From the NCBI GenBank assembly GCA_015654915.1, contig JAATFY010000238.1, positions 1-10,703 on the forward strand: a stretch of 10,703 bases of DNA. Direction: 5' to 3'. Numbering within the stretch: position 1 is the stretch's first letter; every line of letters starts with the position of its first letter. A program made the position numbers and the translations under genes. This document shows positions 1 to 6,969 of this stretch, one piece after another. The notes under the pieces were generated by a model, which was not told the DNA's origin, did no database searches, and was given only the letters and a program-made list of their open reading frames with translations. Source of the stretch: Rhodospirillales bacterium (lineage in GTDB: Bacteria; Pseudomonadota; Alphaproteobacteria; UBA9219).

Positions 1-826
1 AATCTTCCAGCACAATCGGCTGGTCGTGCACCGCCGATACCGCCGTTACGTCGTCGCGCAATTCCGTAAGGGACGGAAGCCGCGATAGGCTGAGACCCAG
101 CACAGCGGCCTGTTCGAGCAGTTGCGCGACCATGGCGCCGTTAAAGCGCGTCCGTCCGCGCGTCAGGACAAGACGGCTCGGGGCCTTGTCGCGGCTGCGC
201 AGTTTTTCGATAACGGCGGGCAGTTCGGCGACGGTTCCCAGAATTTCGGCGCCATGGATGGATCGGCCGATACGTTTATCGTTTTCGCCGATGATTCCGA
301 CGACGTGAAAGGGCGCCTGCGGATTGCTGCTAATGGCGCGCATGAAAAGATCGGCTTCATCACCGGCACCTACCAGCAAAACATTCACGCGTCCGCCGCC
401 CGAACGCTCCCAGAGTGCGCTGAGACGTCGCTCGCGGAGCAACCGGAACGCCATGCGCGATCCGCCGAGACCCGCCAGCAGAATAAACCATGCCATGAAA
501 GGCGCCGTGCGCGGTACGCCCGCAAGTCGCGTAGTGAGAAAGGCGAGGATGACGAAAGCAGCCACGGCGATGGTCGTGGCGCGCAAAATTTCCGTCAGGT
601 CGCGCAACGAGGCGAAAGCCCAGATGCTGCGGTAAAGGCCGCTGACCCAGAAGACCAATGCGCAGGTCAGTGTGAAAAGAAGGATAGAAGTAAAAACATC
701 ACCGGCAGGCAGAGTGGTAATGTCGTTGCCCATCCGCAAATAGAGCGCCAGCGAAAACGCGACCAGCGCCATGATCGTGTCATGGACGAAAGCCAGCGTG
801 CGGCGGTGCAGGCGGATGCTGTTCAT
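1..826 (-). CDS. WbpM/CapD-type nucleotide-sugar 4,6-dehydratase, N-terminal part (runs off left edge)
   Basis: I translated this frame by hand from the ATG at 826-824; it stays open for 275 codons to the window edge. Residues 1-125 hold about four membrane segments (roughly 13-31, 44-62, 83-99 and 108-124). The stretch GLYRSIWAFASLRDL (63-77) is typical of the membrane domain of WbpM/CapD/FlaA1-like polysaccharide proteins. A first Rossmann fold follows, with VLLVGAGDEA near 149-158. The catalytic extended-SDR dehydratase domain expected downstream lies outside the window. Family members convert UDP-GlcNAc to 4-keto-6-deoxy sugars at the inner membrane face, supplying QuiNAc- or FucNAc-type sugars. 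The start overlaps the stop of the upstream WecA/WbpL-like gene by four bases (ATGA), so translation is probably coupled. The same wbpL-wbpM order ends Pseudomonas O-antigen clusters. The family call is firm; the exact sugar product is not known. Confidence 0.88.
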   Translation of the reverse strand, partial: MNSIRLHRRTLAFVHDTIMALVAFSLALYLRMGNDITTLPAGDVFTSILLFTLTCALVFWVSGLYRSIWAFASLRDLTEILRATTIAVAAFVILAFLTTRLAGVPRTAPFMAWFILLAGLGGSRMAFRLLRERRLSALWERSGGGRVNVLLVGAGDEADLFMRAISSNPQAPFHVVGIIGENDKRIGRSIHGAEILGTVAELPAVIEKLRSRDKAPSRLVLTRGRTRFNGAMVAQLLEQAAVLGLSLSRLPSLTELRDDVTAVSAVHDQPIVLED

Positions 827-1818
827 TGGGCTGTTTTATGCATTTTCCAGAGCAGTATGGCAACCACGGCAACCGCAAGGCCGAGGCCGAGTTGCGGGTT
901 GGTTACCGCCGTCAGGGACAGGCTGATGAGGGCGACATTGGCGAACACGATCAGATAGACGGTTTTATCGTGCTGCCCGCCTTGCGCGGCGCGCTGATAG
1001 AAATGCTGGCGATGCGCTTCCCAGACTTTTTCGCCGCGCATGGCGCGTTTCATGATCGTGATGCCGCTATCGGCCAGATAATAAAGCGGCAGGATCAGGG
1101 CGGGGATGAAATAACCTTTTACCGCCAGCGACAGTAAAATGAATCCCGTCAGAAAACCGAGCGGCACGCTGCCGACATCGCCAAGGAAAATTTTCGCCGG
1201 TTGCCAGTTGAGGACAAGGAAGCCGAGACATGCGCCGGTCAATAGTAATGTGAGCATCGAGACGAAAGGATCGGTAATTCCGGTCGCGGTCATAAGCAGG
1301 CATGTGCCGGTCGCAAGGGCGACGGTTTCTGCGCAGGTGATGCCGTCGATGCCGTCCATGAAATTGTAGAGATTGGTAAACCATGTCCAGCCCAGGATCA
1401 TTAGTAGCCGGTCGAGCCAGAAGGGCAGCGCTCCGGCGAAAAGAGTGGCATCGGTGCCGAATGCCAGAGTGCCGATGCAGGCCGCGAACAGATGCAGGCT
1501 GAGGCGCATGCGGACGCTTGCGCCCTTGCTGTCGTCGAGCCATGAAACGGCGGCCAGCACGACGACGCCTACGATGATACCGGCATAAGTTATGAGATTG
1601 CCTTGCAGAATGCCGGTCAGGATCATCCCGGGAAGAAGAACCGCGAGAATGGCCAGACCGCCGCCGCGCGGCACCGGCACCGTATGGGAACTGCGTTCGT
1701 TCGGTATGTCGACCAGCGCGCGTTTCACCAGAACATTACGCAGCCCTACGGTCAGGCCAAGGCAAAGAAGAAAGCTGATCGATATAATTACAAGCGGGGA
1801 GAGCAGAGACTCGCTCAT
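823..1818 (-). CDS. WecA/WbpL-type undecaprenyl-phosphate sugar-1-phosphate transferase (GT4/MraY superfamily)
   Basis: This 331-residue polytopic membrane protein belongs to the family that transfers a HexNAc-1-phosphate from a UDP-sugar to undecaprenyl phosphate, the first step of O-antigen or capsule assembly. Visible family motifs are VDIPNERSSHTVPVPRGGG (36-54), the Mg-binding WLDD (93-96), NLYNFMDGIDG (149-159), FLGDVGS (211-217) and the cytoplasmic HRQHFYQR (269-276). About ten hydrophobic segments surround them. Length and motif order match WbpL and WecA. The ATG at 1818 overlaps the rmlA stop by four bases, and its own stop overlaps the start of the WbpM/CapD-like gene in the same way. 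Pairing with a 4,6-dehydratase suggests that the first sugar is a 6-deoxy-HexNAc such as QuiNAc or FucNAc, as in WbpL systems, but this is inference. The sequence alone does not separate WbpL from WecA specificity. Confidence 0.92.
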   Translation of the reverse strand: MSESLLSPLVIISISFLLCLGLTVGLRNVLVKRALVDIPNERSSHTVPVPRGGGLAILAVLLPGMILTGILQGNLITYAGIIVGVVVLAAVSWLDDSKGASVRMRLSLHLFAACIGTLAFGTDATLFAGALPFWLDRLLMILGWTWFTNLYNFMDGIDGITCAETVALATGTCLLMTATGITDPFVSMLTLLLTGACLGFLVLNWQPAKIFLGDVGSVPLGFLTGFILLSLAVKGYFIPALILPLYYLADSGITIMKRAMRGEKVWEAHRQHFYQRAAQGGQHDKTVYLIVFANVALISLSLTAVTNPQLGLGLAVAVVAILLWKMHKTAQ

Positions 1819-2699
1819 GCCATATCCGGATCGACCAGATCACGAAGATAAGCGGCATACTGGGTCTTGCCCATCTCGTCGGCGAGCTTCAACATTTGCT
1901 TCCGGTCGATATAGCCGCGCGCATAGGCGATTTCTTCAGGGCAGCCGATAATCAGGCCTTGGCGTTGTTCGATGATGCGCACGAAATCGGCGGCGGTGCC
2001 CAGCGATTCATGTGTGCCGGTATCGAGCCATGCATAGCCGCGCCCCAGCCGCATCACTTCCAGTTTCTTTTCCCGCAAATATGCGGAATTGATATCGGTA
2101 ACTTCAAGTTCGCCGCGGGCCGAAGGTTTCAGGCCCTTGGCGATATCGACGACTTTATTGTCATAGAAATAAAGGCCGGTAACGGCCCATTTCGACGGCG
2201 CCTTCGCGGGTTTCTCGACGATACCAATGGGAACGCCTTTGCTGTCGTATTCGATAACACCGTAGCGTTCGGGGTTGGCGACGCGGTATCCGAAAACCGT
2301 CGCGCCGGTTTCTTTTCGCGCTACGCGCGGCAGCAAATCCTGCAAACCTTGGCCGTAATAAAGATTATCGCCCAAAATCATCGCCACGTTATCGTTGCCG
2401 ATGAAGGAACGCCCGATGATGAAGGCTTCAGCCAAACCGTTCGGCGCGTCCTGTGTTGCATAGCTGATATTGATGCCCCACGGACTGCCGTCGCCCAGCA
2501 ATCCCTTGAACAGGGGTACATCGCGCGGCGTGCTGATAAGAAGGAATTCACGGATGCCGGACAGCATGATCGTGGACAGCGGATAATAAATCATCGGCTT
2601 GTCATAGACCGGCATCAGTTGCTTGCTGATGGCGCGCGTGGCGGGGTAGAGGCGCGTGCCGCTGCCACCCGCGAGGATGATGCCTTTTTTCGTCGTCAT
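1815..2699 (-). CDS. rmlA: Glucose-1-phosphate thymidylyltransferase RmlA
   Basis: RmlA joins glucose-1-phosphate and dTTP to give dTDP-glucose, the first step of dTDP-L-rhamnose synthesis, in the cytoplasm. The 294-residue product has the normal length of the family. The nucleotidyltransferase signature GGSGTRLYP is at 11-19, the lysine-containing ISKQLMPVYDKP at 24-35, and the metal-binding aspartate in ILGDN at 108-112. The frame is open further upstream (to 2951), but that stretch overlaps rmlD and does not resemble RmlA. The start at 2699 gives the classic N-terminus MTTKKGIILAGGSG and a four-base ATGA overlap with the rmlD stop. An AGGAG ribosome-binding site lies a little upstream, inside rmlD. 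It is the fourth gene of an rmlCBDA operon and is followed by the sugar transferase with another ATGA overlap. Confidence 0.97.
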   Translation of the reverse strand: MTTKKGIILAGGSGTRLYPATRAISKQLMPVYDKPMIYYPLSTIMLSGIREFLLISTPRDVPLFKGLLGDGSPWGINISYATQDAPNGLAEAFIIGRSFIGNDNVAMILGDNLYYGQGLQDLLPRVARKETGATVFGYRVANPERYGVIEYDSKGVPIGIVEKPAKAPSKWAVTGLYFYDNKVVDIAKGLKPSARGELEVTDINSAYLREKKLEVMRLGRGYAWLDTGTHESLGTAADFVRIIEQRQGLIIGCPEEIAYARGYIDRKQMLKLADEMGKTQYAAYLRDLVDPDMA

Positions 2700-3601
2700 G
2701 CCACCTGTCTCCTGCCCTGCATCAGTATCTGCATAGCCTCGGCAAGCCCGTCGCGCCACGGTTTTTGCGCGATGCCGTAAATTTCGCGGATTTTGCTGCA
2801 TTCGAGGACGGAGTAGGGCGGCCGCGGCGCAAAACCCGGGAAGTCGGACGTGAGCGCGGGCAGTATGGATGGCCGCCGTGTGGTGTAGGGCGCATAGGCC
2901 TTCATGATCTCCTGCGCGAATTCGAGGCGCGTGGCGGGCGGCTCGCCGCACAAATGAAACGTGCCGAAGCCGTTGGTCTTGCCGACCATGATGGCGTTCG
3001 TGATGGCGATCAAAGTTTTCGCGACATCCTGCGACGGCGTCGGCCCCGATATCTGGTCGGTGACGGATTTAATCTCGTCACGCGTATCGATCGTCTGCAG
3101 CATCTTGGTCAGGAGATTGGTGCCGTAAGCACCGAACACGCTGGAGACGCGCAGAATGACATGCCAGCCATGTTCGTGCCGGATCGCTTCCTCGCCCATC
3201 ATCTTGGTATGGCCGTAGAAATTGACGGGATTCATTTTGTCGTCGGCGCGGTAGGGCTTTCCGCCGTCCGTGCCGTCGAAAACATAATCGGTCGACAGAT
3301 GGATCAGCGGCGCATCGATGGCCGAGCATTGCGCGGCGAGATTGGCGGGGCCACGGAAATTGGCGGCGGTCGCCTGCTCCTGTTCCGTTTCGCATTTATC
3401 GACGGCGGTCATCGCGGCAGAATTAATGACAAGATCGGGCCTGAATTTCTGGATGGTTTCCTGCACCGCGCGGTGGTTGGTGATGTCGCATTCGGCGTGG
3501 GTATAAGCGCCAAGCTCCCAGTCGGCAGGAAGGGTTTCGGCACGCAGAGCTTGGCCGACTTGCCCGCCCGCGCCCAGCAGCATGATGCGTTTGATGCCCA
3601 T
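2696..3601 (-). CDS. rmlD: dTDP-4-dehydrorhamnose reductase RmlD
   Basis: RmlD reduces dTDP-4-keto-L-rhamnose to dTDP-L-rhamnose with NAD(P)H, the last step of the pathway. The 301-residue protein is an SDR of normal RmlD length. It shows the glycine-rich nucleotide loop GAGGQVG (10-16), DLVINSAAMTAVDKCE (56-71), the STDYVFDG motif (103-110) and the catalytic YGHTK, giving Tyr129 and Lys133. The proline- and arginine-rich stretch FAPRPPYSVLECSKI near the C-terminus is also typical (RPxxSxLxxxK). The ATG at 3601 lies three bases beyond the rmlB stop, and the gene ends in an ATGA overlap with rmlA. The pathway assignment is supported by all four Rml enzymes lying in one operon. Confidence 0.96.
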   Translation of the reverse strand: MGIKRIMLLGAGGQVGQALRAETLPADWELGAYTHAECDITNHRAVQETIQKFRPDLVINSAAMTAVDKCETEQEQATAANFRGPANLAAQCSAIDAPLIHLSTDYVFDGTDGGKPYRADDKMNPVNFYGHTKMMGEEAIRHEHGWHVILRVSSVFGAYGTNLLTKMLQTIDTRDEIKSVTDQISGPTPSQDVAKTLIAITNAIMVGKTNGFGTFHLCGEPPATRLEFAQEIMKAYAPYTTRRPSILPALTSDFPGFAPRPPYSVLECSKIREIYGIAQKPWRDGLAEAMQILMQGRRQVA

Positions 3602-3604
3602 GGC

Positions 3605-4678
3605 CTAGCTCTTTCCCGCCGCCTGCGTTTGTCCCAGTCGTTCGCCGCCATATTTGCGGCGCCGGATATCCTCGCACCAGTCGCGGTTCTGCAGATACCA
3701 CGCGACCGTTTTGCGCAGCCCGTCCGGCAAGGTCGTGCGCGGCTGCCAGCCGAGTTCTTTTTTCAGTTTGCTGAAATCCATCGCGTAGCGTTCATCATGA
3801 CCGGGACGGTCGGCGACGAATTCGATCAGGTTTTTATGCGGGCGATGCGCGGATTGCGGCAGAGCTTCGTCGAGCAGGGCGCAAAGTTCCTGCACCAGAT
3901 CGATGTTGCGGTATTCCGACGCGCCGCCGACATTGTATTTCTCGCCGACGCGGCCACGGCTGAAAATCTGGTAGAGCGCATCGGCATGATCCTCGACATA
4001 GAGCCAGTCGCGCACATTCAGGCCCTTGCCGTAGATCGGAAGTTTCTGGCCGCCGAGGGCTTTCATGATGCTGAGCGGGATCAGTTTCTCCGGAAACTGG
4101 AACGGGCCGTAATTGTTGGAACAGTTGCTGATAACGACAGGCAGGTCGAACGTCTTGTGCCACGCGCGCGCCAGATGGTCGGATGCCGCCTTGCTGGCGG
4201 CGTAGGGCGAATTCGGTGCGTAGGCCATGTCTTCCGTGAAGCTGCCGCTTTGGCCGAGCGATCCGTACACTTCGTCGGTCGAGACATGTAAAAAGCGGAA
4301 TTGCTTTTGTTTGTCTTCAGGCAGCATGCGCAGATACTGCCGCACCATTTCCAGCAACGCGTAAGTACCGACGATGTTGGCCTGCAGGAAATCGCCGGGC
4401 TGGTCGATGGAGCGGTCGACATGCGTTTCGGCGGCGAGGTGAATGATGCCAATAGGCCGTGCCGTCGTCAGGATTTCGATAATTTTCGCGCCGTCGCAGA
4501 TATCGATCTCAAGCAGCGTAAAATCCGGATCGCCTTTCAGGCCGGCAAGAGCCTCGCGGCTGGCGGCGTAGGTCATTTTGTCGACGCCGATGATGCGCGC
4601 GATCTTATTGGCGCGCAGGTAACGGCAGAGGGCCGAACCGATAAATCCCGCCGCGCCGGTGACGATGATGGTGGTCAT
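3605..4678 (-). CDS. rmlB: dTDP-glucose 4,6-dehydratase RmlB
   Basis: RmlB is an NAD-dependent extended SDR that turns dTDP-glucose into dTDP-4-keto-6-deoxyglucose. The 357-residue product has the expected length. The Rossmann loop GAAGFIG is at 8-14 and AAETHVDRSI at 82-91. The catalytic STDEVYG (133-139) carries Thr134, Asp135 and Glu136, and the YAASK motif gives Tyr159 and Lys163. SNNYGPFQFPEKLIP (187-201) is a hallmark of RmlB. The ATG at 4678 begins the canonical MTTIIVTGAAGFIG and lies four bases beyond the rmlC stop. The gene is second in the rmlCBDA operon. Its antisense strand carries a long open frame that has no protein-family features. Confidence 0.97.
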   Translation of the reverse strand: MTTIIVTGAAGFIGSALCRYLRANKIARIIGVDKMTYAASREALAGLKGDPDFTLLEIDICDGAKIIEILTTARPIGIIHLAAETHVDRSIDQPGDFLQANIVGTYALLEMVRQYLRMLPEDKQKQFRFLHVSTDEVYGSLGQSGSFTEDMAYAPNSPYAASKAASDHLARAWHKTFDLPVVISNCSNNYGPFQFPEKLIPLSIMKALGGQKLPIYGKGLNVRDWLYVEDHADALYQIFSRGRVGEKYNVGGASEYRNIDLVQELCALLDEALPQSAHRPHKNLIEFVADRPGHDERYAMDFSKLKKELGWQPRTTLPDGLRKTVAWYLQNRDWCEDIRRRKYGGERLGQTQAAGKS

Positions 4679-4682
4679 TTAT

Positions 4683-5240
4683 CTACCACTCGATACGGGG
4701 AAAATCTTTGAAGCGCGGCAGTTTCTCGTCCTTACCGGAGAGAATGGCTTTCGCCGGATCGACCGGCCATTCGATTTTCAGGTCGGGATCGTTCCAGATG
4801 ATGCCGACCTCGCTGCCCGGCGCGTAGAGGTTCGACATTTTATAAAGCACGACCGTGTTGTCCTCGAGCGTACAGAACCCATGCAAAAATCCGGCGGGAA
4901 TAAACATCTGCGTGATGTCGTCTTCCGACAAAATCGAGCTGACATGCTTGCCGTAGGTCGGTGAATTGGGCCGCACGTCAACGGCGACGTCAAAAATCTT
5001 GCCGCGTAACACGCGTACCAGTTTATCCTGCGTATGCGGCGGCTTCTGGCTGTGGAGGCCGCGCACGGTGTTCTTGTGCAGCGACATCGACTGGTTTTCC
5101 TGCATGAACCGGATCGGCAGGCCGAGGTCCTGAATCTGCTTTTCATGCACGATTTCGACGACATAGCCGCGGTCGTCCCGATGGATCTTGGGCATCAGGA
5201 GCTTGACTTCGGGGATGGCGAGTTCTTTAACGGTAATCAT
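4683..5240 (-). CDS. rmlC: dTDP-4-dehydrorhamnose 3,5-epimerase RmlC
   Basis: RmlC is a cupin-fold epimerase that converts dTDP-4-keto-6-deoxyglucose to dTDP-4-keto-L-rhamnose. The 185-residue protein has the usual length. It carries FMQENQSMSLHKNTVRGLH (45-63), which ends in the catalytic-base position His63. LYKMSNLYAPGSEVGIIWNDP (132-152) contains the conserved tyrosine near 133, and LSGKDEKLP (167-175) carries the aspartate that pairs with the histidine. This is the first gene of the minus-strand operon. The ATG at 5240 has a modest CCGGAA-type ribosome-binding site just upstream. A likely promoter overlaps the edge of a palindromic repeat 22-49 bases upstream. The divergent glycosyltransferase on the other side of that repeat fits use of dTDP-rhamnose. 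Confidence 0.96.
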   Translation of the reverse strand: MITVKELAIPEVKLLMPKIHRDDRGYVVEIVHEKQIQDLGLPIRFMQENQSMSLHKNTVRGLHSQKPPHTQDKLVRVLRGKIFDVAVDVRPNSPTYGKHVSSILSEDDITQMFIPAGFLHGFCTLEDNTVVLYKMSNLYAPGSEVGIIWNDPDLKIEWPVDPAKAILSGKDEKLPRFKDFPRIEW

Positions 5241-5261
5241 TTTTCCGGACGCTCATGAGCA

Positions 5262-5289
5262 AGTATAACGCTTTCGTCATTCCGGCCAA
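5262..5289 (-). promoter_or_regulatory. Candidate sigma-70-type promoter of the rmlCBDA operon
   Basis: On the minus strand, TATACT (5267-5262) is five of six to the -10 consensus. TTGGCC (5289-5284) is four of six to the -35 consensus at a 16-base spacing. The implied RNA start is about 15 bases before the rmlC ATG. The -35 element lies inside the palindromic repeat at 5271-5375. Promoter calls by eye in alphaproteobacteria are weak evidence. Confidence 0.4.
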
Positions 5290-5375
5290 GCGAGCGTAAC
5301 GAGCGCGAGCCGGAATCCCGTTTGGTTTCTTTTTGGTAAAAAACAAACGGGATGCCCGCTTTCGCGGGCATGACA
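5271..5375 (-). repeat. Composite palindromic repeat, copy 1 (REP/MITE-like)
   Basis: Three nested palindromes fill the space between rmlC and the divergent glycosyltransferase. ATGCCCGC (5352-5359) and GCGGGCAT (5364-5371) form a hairpin with a four-base loop. ATCCCGTTTG (5315-5324) pairs with CAAACGGGAT (5344-5353) across 19 bases. ATTCCGGC (5279-5286) pairs with GCCGGAAT (5309-5316) across 22 bases that contain CGAGCG twice. The ends carry inverted GTCAT/ATGAC. Read on the minus strand it begins TGTCATGCCCGC and ends ATGACGAAAG, the same layout as the copy at 6381-6456. Elements of this look are common intergenic repeats in proteobacteria. No transposase for it is in the window. Confidence 0.85.
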
Positions 5376-5412
5376 GTATGTCTAAGGTAGCAGACGAAAG
5401 GGGCCTTATTCA

Positions 5413-6288
5413 ATGACAGCCGAAAATCCATCCGTAACTTCCGTTATCATGGTCAGTTACCACACGGGCCCCGTGCTGTTTGAGGCCATTAGCTCGGTTC
5501 TGGCGCAGACCGTACCGGTCGAATTGTGTCTTGTCGATAACGGCAATCCGCCCGATATAACGGCAAAACTGCAAAGCATGGCGGCGGTCGATCCGCGTAT
5601 CCGTTTCGTCACCGGCCACGGCAATGTCGGTTTCAGCAGGGGGTGCAATACAGGCGCACGTGCCGCAACGGGCGAACAGCTTTTGTTTCTCAATCCCGAC
5701 AGCATGCTACGACCGGACGCGCTGGAAAAACTGAAACGCCATGCCGCGAATTTAAAGCGTCCCTTCATGATCGGCGCGCGCCTGCTGGACGAAGACGGCA
5801 AGGATCAGCGCGGTTGCCGCCGGGCGCTGTTAACTCCGGCGACCGCCTTCGTCGAGGCGCTGCATCTTTATTTCCTGTTTCCCAAAGCGCGGCTGAATTT
5901 CAATCATGAGCCGATACCGCAAAGCATCACGCCCATTCCGGCGATCAGCGGTGCGTTCGTGTTCCTGACGCGCGAGGATTTCTGGAAAATCGGCGGTTTC
6001 GACGAAGGCTATTTCCTGCATGTCGAGGATCTGGACTTATGCCTGCGTTTCCGCCGCGCGGGCGGTGAGATTTATTTTGCGCCCGATGTCGTCGTGACCC
6101 ATATCGGCGGCACCAGCAAAGCGACCAAGGCTTTTATCGAGAAACACAAGGCGCGCGGCTTCATCCGTTATTTCCACAAAAATTTCGGTGATGAATATCC
6201 GTCTTTGGTGCTGTTTTTGCTGGATATAGCGGTGTGGGCGCGAACAGGGCTTAAAATCGGACTGGCGAAGATAAAGGCTGCGACGTAA
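5413..6288 (+). CDS. GT2-family glycosyltransferase, probable rhamnosyltransferase
   Basis: This 291-residue inverting GT-A glycosyltransferase resembles WbbL-type rhamnosyltransferases, which transfer L-rhamnose from dTDP-rhamnose to a growing lipid-linked glycan on the cytoplasmic membrane face. Visible features are the N-terminal strand SVIMVSYHTGP (10-20), VDNG (41-44), GNVGFSRGCNTGARAATGE (70-88) and the DxD-equivalent NPD (94-96). The acceptor-side motif GGFDEGYFLHVEDLDLCLR (194-212) contains the ED pair typical of catalytic-base regions, and the late VVVTHIGGTS (226-235) carries His230. A purine-rich AAAGGGG at 5397-5403 precedes the ATG. The gene is divergent from rmlC and separated from it by the repeat at 5271-5375. 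Its sugar donor is inferred from that neighbourhood, and the linkage cannot be read from the sequence. Confidence 0.88.
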   Translation: MTAENPSVTSVIMVSYHTGPVLFEAISSVLAQTVPVELCLVDNGNPPDITAKLQSMAAVDPRIRFVTGHGNVGFSRGCNTGARAATGEQLLFLNPDSMLRPDALEKLKRHAANLKRPFMIGARLLDEDGKDQRGCRRALLTPATAFVEALHLYFLFPKARLNFNHEPIPQSITPIPAISGAFVFLTREDFWKIGGFDEGYFLHVEDLDLCLRFRRAGGEIYFAPDVVVTHIGGTSKATKAFIEKHKARGFIRYFHKNFGDEYPSLVLFLLDIAVWARTGLKIGLAKIKAAT

Positions 6289-6336
6289 GGTATTATAGTA
6301 CCGCACGCTTATTTTTGGCATTTTGCCTTATTTTTA

Positions 6337-6366
6337 TTGACATCTATCCGATCAAATTCGTAGAAA
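6337..6366 (+). promoter_or_regulatory. Candidate promoter of the rplM-rpsI operon
   Basis: A perfect -35 hexamer TTGACA (6337-6342) is followed after 18 bases by TAGAAA (6361-6366), four of six to the -10 consensus. It sits in an AT-rich stretch just beyond the glycosyltransferase gene. RNA starting near 6373 would carry a leader of about 90 bases that includes the whole palindromic repeat at 6381-6456 before the rplM ATG. Confidence 0.55.
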
Positions 6367-6380
6367 CCCCCACCATTAAG

Positions 6381-6456
6381 TGTAATGCCCGCGCAGGCGG
6401 GCATCCATCTTGATGGATAGAAAAATGGATCCCCGCCTTCGCGGGGATGACGAAAG
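6381..6456 (+). repeat. Composite palindromic repeat, copy 2, in the rplM leader
   Basis: ATGCCCGC (6385-6392) and GCGGGCAT (6397-6404) form a hairpin with loop GCAG. ATCCAT (6403-6408) can pair with ATGGAT either at 6413-6418 or at 6425-6430. ATCCCCGC (6429-6436) and GCGGGGAT (6441-6448) form a second strong hairpin with loop CTTC. The element ends ATGACGAAAG at 6447-6456, identical to the end of copy 1 read on the minus strand. Its last bases overlap the AAGAGGG Shine-Dalgarno of rplM (6454-6460). Confidence 0.85.
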
Positions 6457-6465
6457 AGGGAAATT

Positions 6466-6969
6466 ATGGCTGCAAAAATCAGACTGAGCAAAAAAAGCAT
6501 TCAGACCAAGAGCTTTGAAATGAGGCATCAGGACGTCAAGAAGTCCTGGGTCCTGATCGACGCCGACGGCGTCATCCTCGGCCGTCTGGCGGCTGCCATT
6601 GCCATGATGTTGCGCGGCAAGCATCGCCCGACCTTCACGCCTTCGGTCGATTGCGGCGACAATGTCATCGTCATCAACGCCGAAAAAGTGCGCATGACCG
6701 GCAAGAAAGCCGAGAACAAGGAATTTTTCTATCACACCGGTTACCCCGGCGGCATCAAGGGCCGCACCCGTGCCAGCATGCTGGCCGGTGCGCATCCCGA
6801 ACGCGTCATCGAGAAAGCCGTCGAGCGTATGCTGCCGCGTGGTCCGTTGGGCCGCCGTCAGGCCGGCAACCTGAAAGTCTATAAGGGCGCCACGCATCCG
6901 CACGCCGCGCAAAATCCGACGGTACTTGATTTCGCCGCCCGCAATCCGAAGAACAAGAGGGTCAAATAA
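6466..6969 (+). CDS. rplM: 50S ribosomal protein L13
   Basis: L13 is an early-assembling 23S rRNA-binding protein of the large subunit. The 167-residue product contains WVLIDADGVILGRLAAAIA (28-46), LRGKHRPTFTPSVDCGD (49-65), EKVRMTGKK (73-81) and HTGYPGGIKGRT (90-101), all typical of bacterial L13. It is about 10-20 residues longer than most L13 proteins at the N-terminus. The start at 6466 is preferred because it has a strong AAGAGGG Shine-Dalgarno five bases upstream. Homology to the usual KTFxxKPxxVxKKW region also begins (KSFEMRHQDVKKSW) before the next in-frame Met at residue 19. The stop TAA overlaps the rpsI ATG by one base (TAATG), the standard L13-S9 operon. The leader carries a palindromic repeat, which is unusual for such a gene. 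Confidence 0.97.
   Translation: MAAKIRLSKKSIQTKSFEMRHQDVKKSWVLIDADGVILGRLAAAIAMMLRGKHRPTFTPSVDCGDNVIVINAEKVRMTGKKAENKEFFYHTGYPGGIKGRTRASMLAGAHPERVIEKAVERMLPRGPLGRRQAGNLKVYKGATHPHAAQNPTVLDFAARNPKNKRVK

Noticed and set aside
122..958. A 278-codon open frame on the plus strand opposite the WbpM/CapD-like gene
   Set aside because: The minus strand encodes a clear membrane-plus-Rossmann protein that continues off the edge. The plus-strand product is low-complexity and charged with no family features.
2700..2951. N-terminal extension of RmlA by 84 residues
   Set aside because: It lies wholly inside rmlD and lacks RmlA similarity. The ATG at 2699 gives the canonical N-terminus and an ATGA overlap.
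2765..4291. A 508-codon open frame on the plus strand, antisense to rmlD and rmlB
   Set aside because: It mirrors two unmistakable Rml enzymes in a GC-rich genome and its translation shows no domain. It is a codon-bias shadow.
5276..5375. CRISPR-like or attachment-site reading of the clustered palindromes
   Set aside because: The palindromes differ from each other, have no regular spacers, and no integrase, cas or tRNA gene is present.
5237..5431. Short minus-strand frame containing MPAKAGIP
   Set aside because: It is a translation of the palindromic repeat, a well-known source of spurious annotated proteins.
6289..6302. Small inverted repeat GGTATTATAGTACC after the GT2 stop
   Set aside because: It has a four- to five-pair stem with no U-tract and no matching promoter spacing. 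It is probably chance.
6317..6335. Possible intrinsic terminator of the GT2 gene (GGCA-TTT-TGCC followed by a T-rich stretch)
   Set aside because: The stem is only four pairs and the T-run is broken. It is too weak to call.
6309..6500. Short minus-strand frame containing HPREGGDP
   Set aside because: It is a translation of repeat copy 2 and overlaps the rplM start. It is not a gene.
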